DNA from: Epiperipatus broadwayi
Lineage: Eukaryota > Onychophora > Udeonychophora > Euonychophora > Peripatidae
Assembly: GCA_028023455.1 (NCBI GenBank)
Contig: JAQFVV010006199.1
Coordinates: forward strand, 6,338,972 to 6,402,971
Direction of reading: 5' to 3'
DNA: 64,000 nt
Shown here: one piece after another, positions 10,786 to 22,510 of the stretch
How the letters are laid out: every line of letters begins with the position of its first letter
How positions within the stretch are numbered: the first letter of the stretch is position 1
The notes under the pieces: generated by a model
Database searches by the model: none
What the model was told of the DNA's origin: nothing
What the model saw: the letters and a program-made list of their open reading frames with translations, nothing else
Position numbers and translations under genes: made by a program

Positions 10786-11824
10786 ATAATTTTTTTTGTA
10801 TTGGCAAGTTGATATATATATATTATTATTAGATATTTCTGCTAAAAATTAAAATGCAGATCATTTATATATATATCATATTTAGTATGTGACATAATAA
10901 TATATGAGTATATATGCAATTAAACTTCACTTAATATATGTAATTTTACTTTAAATCAATATCACACATTAACATATGTAAGTCAGTATATATTTCTGCA
11001 GTAATTTAAAATATATATATATACTTTTAATGCTATATGAATTTTTATTTTATACTCTTAATGTATGTATTATATTTAGTCTGTGTACATATTTATATAT
11101 CATTAAAAACCAGTCAACACTTAGACAATCCCAATATCAATAATAGCTAATAATTTCTACCTAATGTCAAGGCCACCATTTAATAATAAAGGTGAAATGC
11201 CCACCTTTATTAATGGGCCAATATATTTATATAGACACTAAAGATTGCAACTTGGCCACAGAGATTGAAATTATTAATATGAAGAAATTCAAATAAATCT
11301 CTTTAAATAGGTAAATATAACCTGTTCAAAATGCAAAACAATAAATATTCTATTTTACTTCTTTAAAAAAAACAGTTGTTTTAAAATAAAAGTAGAAACT
11401 ATTTATTTTAAATGGAAAACTTAGTTACTGATTTTTTATATTGAGCACATATTGAATATAAAATATACATTAATAGTTTAAAATGCTTTAAAAATGGTAT
11501 TAAATTGAATAAAAAATTTATACTGCCCTCTTACAATTTTATTTAAAACAAATGAAAGTTTTAAGAATAATTATTAACTGTGATACATGAAGCTATCAGA
11601 TATTTTTCATATTTTCTCTGCTCTCTGTTCCATATATATCAAACTAGTTAATATACTGAAAAGATAAGTGTTTCAAATTGATTAGGCTGGTATAACTTAG
11701 TTATGTATCAATCTTCAAGCAATTCTATTGAAATCTAACTTTAAAAAGATTAAAAGTTAATAAACAAACAAATCAATTTTTGAACTTCAGTAAAGTCATT
11801 TAAAAAGATAGATATTTCTAAAAG
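10786..11824. other. AT-rich DNA with a small hairpin and a shared block
   Basis: At about 11174-11212 a short perfect-looking hairpin pairs AATAATAAAGGTG with CACCTTTATTA. At 11091-11135 an ATATATCATTAAAAACCAGT block followed by CAACAC and an AGACAATCCCA block recurs at 19248-19290; ACCAGTCAACAC also occurs near 40730. No gene is visible. Confidence 0.45.
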
Positions 11825-12005
11825 ATCATGTGTGTACCAATGAACATATATTGGATTGGTAAAACACTATAGTATTGGGTAGAAAGGAAAAAATAAGAAA
11901 AAGAATATTTTAAAAAGCTGCTGGCATGACAGTTGCAAATGCCACCTATAAGTCAATTCATAAGGTTTAAAATCTTTTTTAACCTTACACTTAAGAAACT
12001 GAAGA
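11825..12005 (+). pseudogene. Relic of the C-terminal part of a PLE GIY-YIG endonuclease
   Basis: The plus-strand translation matches the C-terminal end of the young PLE copies: VCTNEHILDW against VCTNDHMLKW, then NT-IVL, RKEKIRKRIF against EEKMHRRKF, KAAGMTVANATYKS against KEAAHMTMVNNPISQ, and IHKV against IHNV. Stop codons interrupt it. It runs directly into a pLTR-like segment in the same orientation as in the intact copies, which confirms the identity. The copy is old and non-functional. Confidence 0.75.
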
Positions 12006-12320
12006 AATCAGGTAAATCCTCCAAGATAAATATGTAAAATTTCTACTGACTTACTTTTGTCAAAGTAAACTAGTTATTGCATCATCTTAAATTTAATATT
12101 TATGAATCTACAAATCATATGTGATTCAATTTCCATGCTAGGTATCATTAATCAGGCTAGCAATATCTGAAAAAGGATGTCAGTTGAAACATTGTGTCTG
12201 TGTGTTATTCCAAATAGTTGGATGTATTCAGAAAAATATAAAATAAAATTTGAATTTTTCCAAATATGTCTAACAATTCAGCTAGATGATGAAATTAAAT
12301 AAAGTTTCTATCTATAAAAT
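12006..12320 (+). repeat. PLE terminal-repeat relic with tRNA-like and hammerhead-like blocks
   Basis: Aligns with 28.47-28.79 kb: the AATTTCTACT block, then CTTAAATTTAATAT and GAATCTACAAA (tRNA-like segment). Next come GGCTAGCAATATCTGAAAAAG against GGCCAGCAACACCTGAAGAAG and GAAACATTGTGT (hammerhead-like segment), and a GTGTGTTATTCCAAATAGTTG tail. The helix II pairing is not preserved, so a self-cleaving RNA is unlikely in this copy. Its tail defines the family of the relics at 1-112 and 3.7 kb. Confidence 0.65.
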
Positions 12321-13839
12321 CACATTGCTTAAAAATTATCAAGCATAGACTCCATTGCCTTTCTTATATATTGGAAAAGTTTTATACCAATACTGGAAGA
12401 TATAACTCATTTATATGTAATGCATATGTGCACATATTATATAATGAAAGTGTTATTAATTATATTTAGTATAGAACTTATTACTTACATGAAATAAATA
12501 TTAAGCTTACATTGTGGTCATTCTCATCAAGAAAATAATATAAACTCAGTGTAGCTGATTTAATATATTATATTTACAATGATTAGTATAATAAATATGT
12601 TATAGTGCCTATACTACTTTCATTATATTATTTATACATTTGTATTTAATTATATATATATATTCCACACAGATAAATAAATCGCTTTATCCATATTCAC
12701 TTATTTGAATTGACAACATAGAGACAATTTGATTAAAAATATTAAAATAAGTCATAATCTCAGTATCTTAAGTTGTATGAGATCTTTCTTACTACTAAAG
12801 CTGCACTATATTAAAATTATTGTTGTTTTTTTTTTGTTGTTGTTTTTTTTTGGTCAGCAAGCATCAATATTCATCAAATGGCACCGCTGAAGATTGGCAG
12901 ATATTAGAAAACTCCATACCTCTTAGTGAAAATTTACTTTTTGAATTATGCTCTTTTGCCAATCTTCAAATCGCAGATTTTTTAAAATAAGAGACAGGCA
13001 TTTTTTCATATTCTGACATGTAAAAAAAAAAAAAAAAACGAGAGGCATCAGATTTTAAAGATATATTTATTGAAAAAATTATGTAAATATTTTACTAAAT
13101 AAGCAAAGTCTAGATATCACTTTTATTTTATATATTATGATAGAATATTTTCAATTTTAAAAATGTTATACTAGTATTTTTTCTTATTAATGAGTCTTTT
13201 AAAAAAGCTCATTTATTATTTTTTTATTTTTCTGCAAAGCTTAATTAATATTCTCCCAGGAGTCATGTAATTTGTACACTAATCAACATTTATCAAGTGA
13301 AAATTTAAATAGAAAAATGCTTCAAGCTTTCAAGCTTCATTAGCACTTATATTACTGTACATATGTCATTGTAATGAATATATATATATATATATATGCC
13401 AGTGTTAATAGTATAGCTAAAAATTTTGGGCCTATACACAAGTTTTCAAAAAAGGCTCTTTTTAATATTTATAATATATCTTTTTTTATTATCATCCCTG
13501 AATTTATTGATCGACAGTCAAAGGGCCTGAAAGACTCAGGAGAGGCTACATATTGCGTTGGTTTGCTTCATAATAGCTATACTCCTAATGTGTCTGGATT
13601 ATTTTAGAGAAATAAAATTATATCTTGCTAAATATTATTAATAAATCCTAAAAGCAGTCTAATCTTATACAATATTTGAAATTATCTAAAAACTACTAAA
13701 TTAAATAATATATTATATTTTTTATTAAATATAACTATAAGAAAATAGAGATTACAGACTACAAGCTGATAAGCTAAATTATTAAAATTCATAGCTAAGC
13801 CATACTTTGAGTATTAGATTGGGAAACTAAAAAAATAAA
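12321..13839. other. AT-rich DNA; one possible small insertion between T and A tracts
   Basis: At about 12855-13020 a GGTCAGCAAGCATCAA start and a TTCTGACATGT end are bounded by long poly-T and poly-A runs. Inside, GAAGATTGGC and GCCAATCTTC form a hairpin. It may be a small retroposed or foldback sequence; I do not recognise it. The remainder has no gene. Confidence 0.35.
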
Positions 13840-14430
13840 AATAAATGGACCTTGTTTAAGTCATCTAGATTTTAAAAATAATGTGGTTCTTGAAAGTGAT
13901 GTTTTAGAGGTTCAGAAAGTTCTACAAGAGCTATCAGAAGAAAACAAAAAGTTTGCATAAAGATAAATTCTAAAAAGAAAAGATAATGGGTAAAGAACTA
14001 AAAGAAATTACACTCCCTCCTCTCAACAAAAGTTTTTATTATATATGTATTACTAGTTCTTACTTATGGAATTAAAACTTGGATGCTTAATAGAAGAGCA
14101 GTACAAAAACTTTAGACTACATAACAAATAATGAAGAGACTGTGATAGGAGTTATAAACAGGAAGCAAAAAGTAAATAAAAAACTAAATAGATATTAACA
14201 TTAATAAAAGAATTAAGTGGCTGAAATAGAGTTAGGTTGCATATATTTTTAAAAAAGAATAGAGAGACAATTAAAGTCTTAAACTGTATCCCAAGAGATG
14301 GTAAAAAAATCTAGAAAGAACAATGTATAAGATCGATTAATAAAATAAAATAAGTTTGGAGGAATAATGGAAAGAAGATAATGATTAGAGAAACTGGATT
14401 AAACTTGGAACTATCTTTATCTTGAAATGA
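13840..14430 (+). pseudogene. RTE-like non-LTR retrotransposon relic (C-terminal RT region)
   Basis: The translation shows decayed landmarks of the RTE-type protein C-terminal part. First comes a VLQELSEENKKFA segment equivalent to the conserved region before the KT motif. A jump follows, then VLTYGIKTWMLNRRAVQKL, the family hallmark YGxETW with T in place of the usual residue spacing. After that come QIMKR, then a distant RNWIKLG segment resembling the end of the ORF. About 50 codons between the first and second blocks, present at 62.6 kb, are missing here. Many stops and frameshifts. The same family occurs at 62.2-62.95 kb. Confidence 0.7.
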
Positions 14431-15985
14431 ACTGAAAATATTTGAACATGATGATGTTGTGTTTAACAGCTAAATCAAATAATTTGCATGAATATTTTGA
14501 TATTTGGGTTATATATGCAAATATTGTGTATTGTCACTACATAGCAAGTAATTAATGATTTGGCATTTATTGATCAATCCAATATTGTTACTATGCTTCT
14601 TGCTAAAATATTTAATAAAATCTTGAGAGTACTTATGTATATTTATATTTTTAACCATAATAGATAAAAGTGATAATGTAGCTTTAGATAGATTATCTAA
14701 AGGTAAATGTCTCTCCAACTGCTCCCTATAAAATTGCAATGAAATAAAAATCATTGCTCACAATGATTGCCAACTACTTGGAAATAAGGCTTTGAGCATT
14801 TCTAGTTAAAAATAGGTAAATATCTTATTTACTAACCAATATTGAATATTTTTATGAGTTGCTATAGACTAGTTACCTGATAACAAAATACTAAAATTGA
14901 TTGAAATCATTTTTATCAAGCTTAATTCATTACATTACTTAAGAACATGATAATGAATGTAAAACAATCACATATTTCTGTGAGATATCAAAAATATTAT
15001 ATTCATTTCAGACATCAAGAGATAAATTTAACAACAAAAAAAAAGAAAATTGAAGTTTTTTATAAAAATTAGATGGGGGGGTGTTATTGAGTTAAATTAA
15101 AAATATGCAGTATTTGTCCATATATGGCAAGAGTTTTTTTTTTTTTGCACACCAATCACTTTGTATAAATATGCAATGCCTTTTTTTATTAATAAAATAT
15201 TATTATACTTTCAATTGTATTAGATAATTATTTTTTCTAATTCCATCTCATCAAACAGTTGTAGTTAAAAAGAAAATCAGTAGTAGGGTGATAACATAAA
15301 ATGGTTAATAATTTAACAATGAAAAGTATTATTTTTTACTACCTAAATAAAAATAATAATTTTCTTCTGGGAATCCACAATATCATTCATTAGAATTTAT
15401 ATTTATGATCATAATTAAATACCAGTGTACAAAATTATTTATATTCTTCTAAATGAAACATATAAAGTCTTGAATTGGCTTCATCTGATTATAATTTGAA
15501 CCATTAAAGAAGAAATGAGTTTTTAGAATAATCGTAATGATTAAAGCTGTTAAAAAATTTAAATTAATATAACAATTTTTCTTTTCAAAATGGAATTAAA
15601 AAAACGTTTAGAACTTGTCACAATTATACTGCAATACTAACATTTAGAGATGTCCCCCTCCCCCATATAATTACGTTTAACTTTGTTTAAATAAATGTTT
15701 TTCTTTAATTTAACACTTCAACAGTAGATAAATCGATTTTTGATAGGTGTTTATAAAATTCAAAAAAGCATTAGGTTCATGTAAAATATGTATTTTAAAA
15801 TTAAACGCCTATACAAAAGTGATGTCATAAAATTTTTCTTTTAAAAGACATTTTAAATTTCTAATATTTTAATTATAAACATCTTAATTAGTTTTTTTTG
15901 TCTTAATTAGTTGTTGTCTGATTTGGCTTAAAATGCAATTAATAGAACCAAACTAATTAAGCAGGAATTTAATTAGAAAACATCA
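14431..15985. other. AT-rich DNA, nothing recognised
   Basis: Contains short G-runs (about 15073) and C-runs (about 15653), and TTAATTAG-rich sequence near 15.88-16.0 kb. No gene is seen. Confidence 0.45.
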
Positions 15986-15989
15986 ATTT

Positions 15990-16420
15990 AATTAAATTCC
16001 ACCTAAATTTATAACTAGTATACTCCAGAAAACAAAAGAAACTAAACAGATAAGAGGGGGGAGTTGGAAAGGATGCCAGAGAGAGGGAGTGCATTCAGTG
16101 AATTCTTGGAGAGCATCTGTTGCAAAGGAACAGCATGGGAATAGTGAATCACCCTATGTCAAGGAAGGAGCAAATTAAGATGTAGAAGCTATACGTTTGA
16201 TTATAGTGTGGGTATTCATTATTGTAGTATATCAGTGGGAACTAGAACTGCTTAATTTGTATATGTCAATCTCTCATCATGCCCTTAACTTGGAATAGTT
16301 GAGAACTCTGTTCAAACTATAAACTAGTTAACGAATTAAACTACTTTGTGAATTGAGCTCTAAACTAGCTTGTGAATTAATAATTGTGCACTATATTTGA
16401 TGAGTCAATACACAGCAACC
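15990..16420 (+). repeat. 5' LTR-like segment of a Ty3/gypsy-type element (partial)
   Basis: This GC-richer stretch ends in AATACACAGCA, three bases before a primer-binding-site-like sequence, which is where a 5' LTR should end with CA. Its left boundary is not defined and no matching 3' LTR is visible downstream. The call depends on the adjacent PBS and gag. Confidence 0.45.
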
Positions 16421-16438
16421 TGGCACAGTCAAATTAGT
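16421..16438 (+). promoter_or_regulatory. tRNA primer-binding-site-like sequence
   Basis: TGGCACAGTC differs by one base from TGGCGCAGTC, a PBS start that I recall from Ty3/gypsy elements. It lies between the LTR-like end and the gag start at 16481, the expected position. Not checked against tRNA sequences. Confidence 0.45.
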
Positions 16439-16480
16439 CAAACCTAAAACCATAGTGAATAATTAGAAATTAATTATCAA

Positions 16481-17217
16481 ATGTCAATTTTTGGACAATG
16501 CTCTATTGGAGAGTTCAACATAGACAACACGGCCAATTGGCCAATATATCGGTTGCAAGTTGAAAATGTCTTTATTCTAAATGGGATTAAAGACAACAAG
16601 TGCAAAATAGCCACTCTCCTATGTTTCTTCAGGGAAAAAATGATTGAAATCACCAATAAATTATATAAAAATCTCATAAATGTAAATGTACCATTCAAGG
16701 AATTAACCCAGAAGCTAAACAAATTTTTTAGCTCTCCACCCATCCCACCACATAGCATGTCTACAGTTAAGAAATCAACAAGTAAATAGTAAAACAATCA
16801 AACAACATAATTTAGCACTCACTGAGCTAGTGAAATATTGTATTTATGGTGATTTCATAGAAGAAATACTACTTGATCAGCTTCTATAGGGAATGTTCAA
16901 TGAGAAGCTCAGACAACACTGATAACAGAGGCAGACTTAACCCACAACCCACAAAAGCACTATAAAGAAAGTAATAGCTTATGAGCTAATTCTAGAACAG
17001 GCACAGGCCTTCAGATCAAAAGATCAAATTAACGAGCAAGTTTTCAAAACTGATAAAGAAGAAATAAGTTTGTTTCAACAGGAACCCCAGATAAATGGCA
17101 GAATTAAATACTACTGTTGTGGCAAAACAGGCCACATAGCTAAAAATTGTAAATGGAAACAAGAAACATGTTTCAAATGTGGAACAAAGGGCCACCTTGC
17201 ACATACATATAGATAAC
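16481..17217 (+). pseudogene. Ty3/gypsy-like gag pseudogene with two damaged zinc knuckles
   Basis: The first 102 codons (16481-16789) resemble the gag capsid start: an F-x(9)-W-x2-Y-x2-R/Q-x-EN-F-x2-NGI-D pattern, then KIATLL. After frame changes a YGDFIEE-LLDQLL-G-FNEKLR segment follows, equivalent to the capsid C-terminal region. At 17097-17217 two retroviral-type zinc knuckles appear. The first is YYCCGKTGHIAKNC, in which the first cysteine has become Y. The second is CFKCGTKGHLAHTY, in which the last cysteine is Y, followed by a stop. Gag binds RNA and forms particles in the family; this copy cannot. No protease, RT or integrase is seen next to it. Confidence 0.75.
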
Positions 17218-17227
17218 TACCAGAAAC

Positions 17228-17892
17228 GGATAGTCGACGCAGAAAATATAATCCAGGCACAAATGGTGGAATGTATAGTATTAACTATATATCAACTAAG
17301 GGGAAAAGCATTGCCATGAGAGATAGGACCTTTTTGCAAGGACAAATAGACATCACTAAGCTACAAGAATTGGAGTCAAGGAACCAAAAATTAGCTGCCA
17401 TGCTTGAGAGAAAGTCACAATCTGAGCTATAACTCAATTCACAGTTACAAGAACTGAAAAATTATAATTTCAAATTACAAAATCAACTGAAAGCGAAATG
17501 GAAAGACTTTAAGCAGAAATCAGCTGAACATGAAGAATGTCAAGGAAGATTGAAGACTTCTAGACAATGAATAACAGAACTAAAACATAATGTAACCAAT
17601 ATGATCACTTCTGGTCAACAATATGAAAAGATGACTAAAGGATTATCAAAAGAAGTGGACAAATTAAAACTTGATGTTCATAATTTAAATAAATTAAAAT
17701 AATAACTTTAACAACAAAATTCAGAATTTAGTGAAAAATTAGAAGTCAAACTTTCAGAATGTTAGAGTTTTGAAAGACCGAATGAAGTTTTTAAAAGTAA
17801 ACTCGCAATGTCAAAATTATCCAAACAGGTAAAGAGTTGGAAAAGAGGGACCCTTAAAAAAAGCATCTATGTTGTATTCAAGAATGTATAAA
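17228..17892 (+). pseudogene. Coiled-coil-like coding remnant downstream of gag
   Basis: Translation after the knuckles gives runs rich in E, K, Q and L with heptad-like spacing, for example KLQELESRNQKLAAMLERK near 17361-17417 and KEVDKLKLDVHNLNKLK near 17652-17700. Stops at intervals show decay. It replaces the pol gene expected at this place. It could be an extension of the gag protein, a captured cellular coiled-coil, or an unrelated fragment. No function can be given. Confidence 0.5.
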
Positions 17893-20800
17893 AATAAAAA
17901 TTCATAGTTATTGTTTTATTTTTCTGTTCTCTATCCATTTATCTCTCTTTTTTACTTATTGGGATTACTTTTACCCTAATGCCTCCTTTATTTATTTCTT
18001 AATAACTCCTGTCTTTTTCCCCCACTAAATAAAAGGTTCCCTTTTCTTATTTATTTAAAATCCAAATTAAAGACAAAAAGGTTAACATTGATTTTATATC
18101 TGACAATTAAATACAGAATTGTAATACTAGAATTGTGAACTTAAATCTTCTAATAATGTGACCTATCCTCCAATTCAAAAAAATACTAATTCTTTTTCTG
18201 TTGTTATGGTATTACATAAAAGGTTAATTGCATTCATTTTCCAGCAATCTAGAAAGAAAATTTTGTAACAGATTTTTTACTCTTTTTTTCTTCTTCAGAA
18301 TGACATTTTTTTATCTGGAGACTGAAAAAAGTCACTTTATAACAATAACATATATTCATTGCTATTAATTTATCTGATTTTACAATGTTAATAAACTGTA
18401 TTTTGTCATGTTCAGTAAATGCAAAACAACATTATAGACTCTGAACAGTGATCAAAAATTGCTTATGTGATATAGCAATAACTAAATATACTTCAAGAAA
18501 AAATATATTACTGTTTTTCAGGTATTTAATTTTGAGAGAATTTATAATACTCTATTAACATCTAAGCATTCTAGATATCACACTTACCATAAAGATATAA
18601 TTCCTGTTCTGATAATTAAATTTTTAAAAAAAAAATAAACTCATTTTTTAAATTATTATAATAATATATATCATTCTAATAATCAAAAACTGATCATGAT
18701 ATATAATAATAATCATCATCATCACTTTCATCAAATGGTTTACTGTTTGAGACATCATGTAAGTAATGTTTGAACCCAGAAATGAAATGTGGTTCAAGCA
18801 TCATCAGCTCTTGAGATTTGATATAAAATGCACTAAAGTAAAATATAGAATGAATAATACTTTTTAATATTAATTTATGTGAAAGTACTTCATAAAAACA
18901 TTTTAGTAAATGATGAAAAAGTAAAAATAATTAAAGGTTTGCACTAATAGGAATATTACATCTTCATGCAAATGATGAAGACTGCCTTGTGTAATAAATC
19001 AGATTACCCTGGTAACTTTATGCCCTTTGCTAAATATAGCTAAATATTCATTGACTAGACCCTATTATATAACTAGTTGAGTTTACTATGGGACAGGACT
19101 TGGAAAAAAAATCTTGGACCTATTTGTGACTGATAAGTTTCCTAGATTTACCAAGGTTGAACCCAAACCCAGTTATTGATAAGTGAAATATGTTAGCCAT
19201 TAAGTTTGGAAGCCATTTAAAAAAAATAGTTCAAAGAAAATAATAATAATATATATCATTAGAAACCAGTCAACACAGACAACCCCATTTAGCTTTGACC
19301 ATTATTACACTTGTTATATATATATTAAAGTTATAGTTTTACTATTTGTACAGCTTTGCTGTCTTATTTACAAACTAAAATTGAAATCACAATTTTTTAA
19401 TGTAATAAATATGTTCAACTTATTCAAAAGTGATTGTGTTTTGTTTTCTCCTCAAAGGCAAGTAGAAACCTGATCAGTAGAAAATGATGATATTTTATTA
19501 TCATTAGTAGTTAGTAATAGTTACCATTGCTAATTATATTTTTAATTTAAGCCTAAACTTCTCTCATTTCTGATTTTTATTCAAATTTTTATACTACAGC
19601 CACATCTTTCAAATGCTTTGCAATTCTAGTATTAAATTTGCAATATAATGATAATTTAAAAAGATAGTTTTTTAAAAAAATTCTGTATATCTATATGTAT
19701 ACGTTTTTCATTTTTTTCTTTAATCAGAATAAAAACGTATTGATGGATAAATCTGAATTATCAGTGCTTACTATATTCCAATATGTTGGATAATTAATGT
19801 CATTTGTCCGATAAACAAATGTTTTATCTTTATATATAATAAATCCTACTTCATTTGTATTTCTAATGTCTGTCTATATATTTATTATACCATCTTAGAT
19901 TAAAATTAAAATAGGTAATCATATTAAAAAAAATATTATGATTTTATATGTTATTGGCTGTTTAGGGCCACCAAGTATTCAAACTTTGAAGTTATTCTAG
20001 GTACACCTGAATATAAAATAATATTCACAATTCATTTTTTAAAATTATTATTTAAATAATACAATAGGTAGTTTTTTTACTATAAAAATATTACATAAAT
20101 TTGAAGATATATTTTGATAGAGTTTTGCATTAACATTTTATTTTATTGCATATTTTTAACAGACTTAAACAAATAAATAACAAAGTTATATTTTTATATA
20201 TGTGCATGGATCTATGTGTGTGTATATTTAAATTATTGCAAATTTAAAATCAGGAATGTTTTTAAAATAATAGTTTTTAAAGATATATAAAATGTAATAA
20301 TCTTTTTGTTAAATAAAGAAATATATTTTTTTAAAAATGAATTGTAAAATCATTATTATTTTACATTCAAAATATTTTTTTTTAATTTACATTTTGTTCA
20401 GGAATGCTATTTTTGTTTATAAAACTCTAATTAAAGTAGAATCATTACTCAATGGATTAAAATGAGTAAATTTGAGGTGATTGTTTGATACTGTATCTAG
20501 TTCAATGATCTAAATGTTACACCAGTAAGCAAATTACATAAATTGGTTGCATTTTAAGTTAGAGGTACTCTCTCTCTCTCTATATATATATATATCACTT
20601 TAGATAGTGTTCACATTTCACAGTAAATAAATTTTCAAATGTAATGTATTTTTAAAAAAATGTTTAATGCAAATTGCACAATGGAAAGCTAAGTAGGAAA
20701 TAATGTTTACTTCCCAAGACAATTTGTCTTTTGTGAAATTAACCTAATTTTAACAAGAGAAAAAACTGGAATTTATTTTAAGTCCATTCTAAAAATTATA

Positions 20801-20984
20801 AATGCATATGAAGCTGTACTATATGAATTAACATACACATATATGCATCTATGTGCCAATAAATAATTTCCCAAGGTTGTGATCAAATGGATGATTTGTA
20901 TTTAATAAATAATTAATTATTTTAAAAAAGATAAAATGATGCTTATTAATTTGTATTGTCTAAATATTTAACCTTATTATAACT
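17893..20984. other. AT-rich DNA, nothing definite
   Basis: No gene is seen. The block at 19248-19290 (ATATATCATTAGAAACCAGT, CAACACAGACAACCCCA) recurs at 11091-11135. A TC then TA microsatellite lies at 20569-20596. Confidence 0.45.
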
Positions 20985-21380
20985 GGCTAAGAATTATATA
21001 TTTAAATACACTTTTGCTATTTAAAAGAAAAAGGAAATAAACTCTTGGGATTGATCTATCTTCAAAAAAATTTTTTTTTTTCATGGATTTTGTTTGCATG
21101 AATTTAACAAAGGAACTAGGATAATTGAACTCTATTTGCATGGATTTTATTTAATATTTGTCATTTAATTAACAGGTCATATATCTTATTTATTTTATTC
21201 ATATTATTTTTAAGGTCATTTAATGTATATATCTGTGTAGGTAGATATATATAAATAAAAAAGTAGAAAGAAAATTTTAGTAACTAAATTAAAATTTAAA
21301 CAATTGTAATAAACTTTTTCTTAATGACTTGTTTTCTTTCATTCATAAATCATAGTAAGTATAATAATTGAAATATATAT
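20985..21380 (+). repeat. Duplicated block C, left copy
   Basis: Aligns with 38640-38985. Shared landmarks are AAACTCTTGGGATT, TTTGCATGAATTTAACAAAG, GGAACTAG, AGAAAGAAAAT, and CTTAATGACTTGTTTTC followed by ATTCAT. It ends at AAATATATAT, where the right copy continues straight into block A but this copy is interrupted by the 8.6-kb insertion. Confidence 0.75.
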
Positions 21381-21411
21381 TGTACCGGTCGAAAATGTAT
21401 ATTCATTCAAC

Positions 21412-21553
21412 AAGACTTGGAATCTGTCTTGCGTTGTTAGCCGAGAGGTATCGCAGCCACCATGCAAGCAAGTAGTTGGTTGCAGACGGGTGTGGGTTCG
21501 CGTCCCGGCAGATGCTATGACATATGAAAAAAAAAAAAAAGACTTGGAATCTG
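21412..21553 (+). mobile_element. tRNA-derived SINE, copy 2, with perfect 15-bp TSD
   Basis: Flanked by AAGACTTGGAATCTG at 21412-21426 and 21539-21553. The body (21427-21538) reads TTGTTAGCCGAGAGGTATCG (box A), GCAAGCAAGTAGTTGG, GTGTGGGTTCGCGTCCCGG (box B) and GACATATG, then a poly-A tail of about 14. The pair of boxes indicates internal Pol III promotion, as in tRNA-derived SINEs. The perfect TSD and intact tail imply a recent insertion. Confidence 0.92.
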
Positions 21554-21929
21554 AGCAAAAGTACCCTGAATCCAATCATGCCCGAGATACCCAGGTCAGG
21601 AGCACTCATGAATTCGAACCTGTTTGTCCATTCCCTAAATCTATAACATTATGGATAACACCCACGGTGATATCATGTAAATTAATTATTTCTCGGCCCA
21701 GAGCTACAGCATATTACATGAGACCTACAATGATGACGATAATTTTGGGAGATATTGAGTGAACCAAGAGATAGCTTAACTAAGATCTAAAAACTATATT
21801 AACTAAATGATAGGATTCGAATACGAGATAATATTTTATGACACAGATTCAGACATTTATACTTTCCGATTTCACGTTGCAGAGTGAGTTTACAAAAGAA
21901 TCAAAAATATATTTACCATTAATGTCTTT
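21554..21929. other. Remaining body of the 8.6-kb insertion, no gene
   Basis: GC-richer than the flanks, with no recognisable coding or RNA sequence. Short open frames here overlap the SINE or are chance. Confidence 0.45.
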
Positions 21930-22510
21930 AATATAGACAGATACATAGTGCGGTTATAATATATATAACTATTCAAAATTTACATGATTTAACAATAATA
22001 ATTTGCGGTTGTTTACATAATTTATTTACCATAACGTAACACTTAATGATTTGGTTTGATACATTTATATAGTGCGGAAGTGTATGTAGAAATATTCAAA
22101 ATTACACGTTATGAGTAAGTAGTAAAATACATTCCACATTGGTTTTGTTTTAACACATTTCTATAGTGCGTAAGCGCACGTAAAATATTCAAAGGTTTAC
22201 AGGTTTTATAAATGAAAGTTAAAATAGCATTTAATATTGGTTTTGCTTTATTACATTTCGATAGCGCAGGAGCGCACGAAAAAATATTCAAAAATTTATA
22301 AGTTTCATAAATGAATGACAAAATAGTATTTAATATTGATTTTGCTTTAATATCCTTATATAGTGTGGGAGCGCACGTAAAAATATTCATAAGTTTACAA
22401 GTTTTATAAATGAAAGCTAAAATGGCATTTAATATTGATTTTGCTTTAATACATTTCTATAGTGCGGTAGCACATGAAAAATATTCAAAATTACATCACT
22501 GAGATAGTAC
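21930..22510 (+). repeat. 98-bp tandem array with internal GCGC palindromes
   Basis: The block TATAGTGCG recurs at about 22067, 22161, 22259, 22358 and 22457, a spacing of 94-99 bp, with a diverged sixth copy near 21942. Each unit contains a short palindrome such as AGTGCGTAAGCGCAC or GCGCAGGAGCGCAC. AATATTCAAAA, TTTATAAATGAA and TTTAATATTG(A/G)TTTTGCTTTA follow. The GCGC cores stand out against the AT background. Confidence 0.88.

Noticed and set aside
22109-22390. 93-codon minus-strand frame with an internal repeat
   Set aside because: Its periodicity comes from the 98-bp tandem array; it has no independent coding support.
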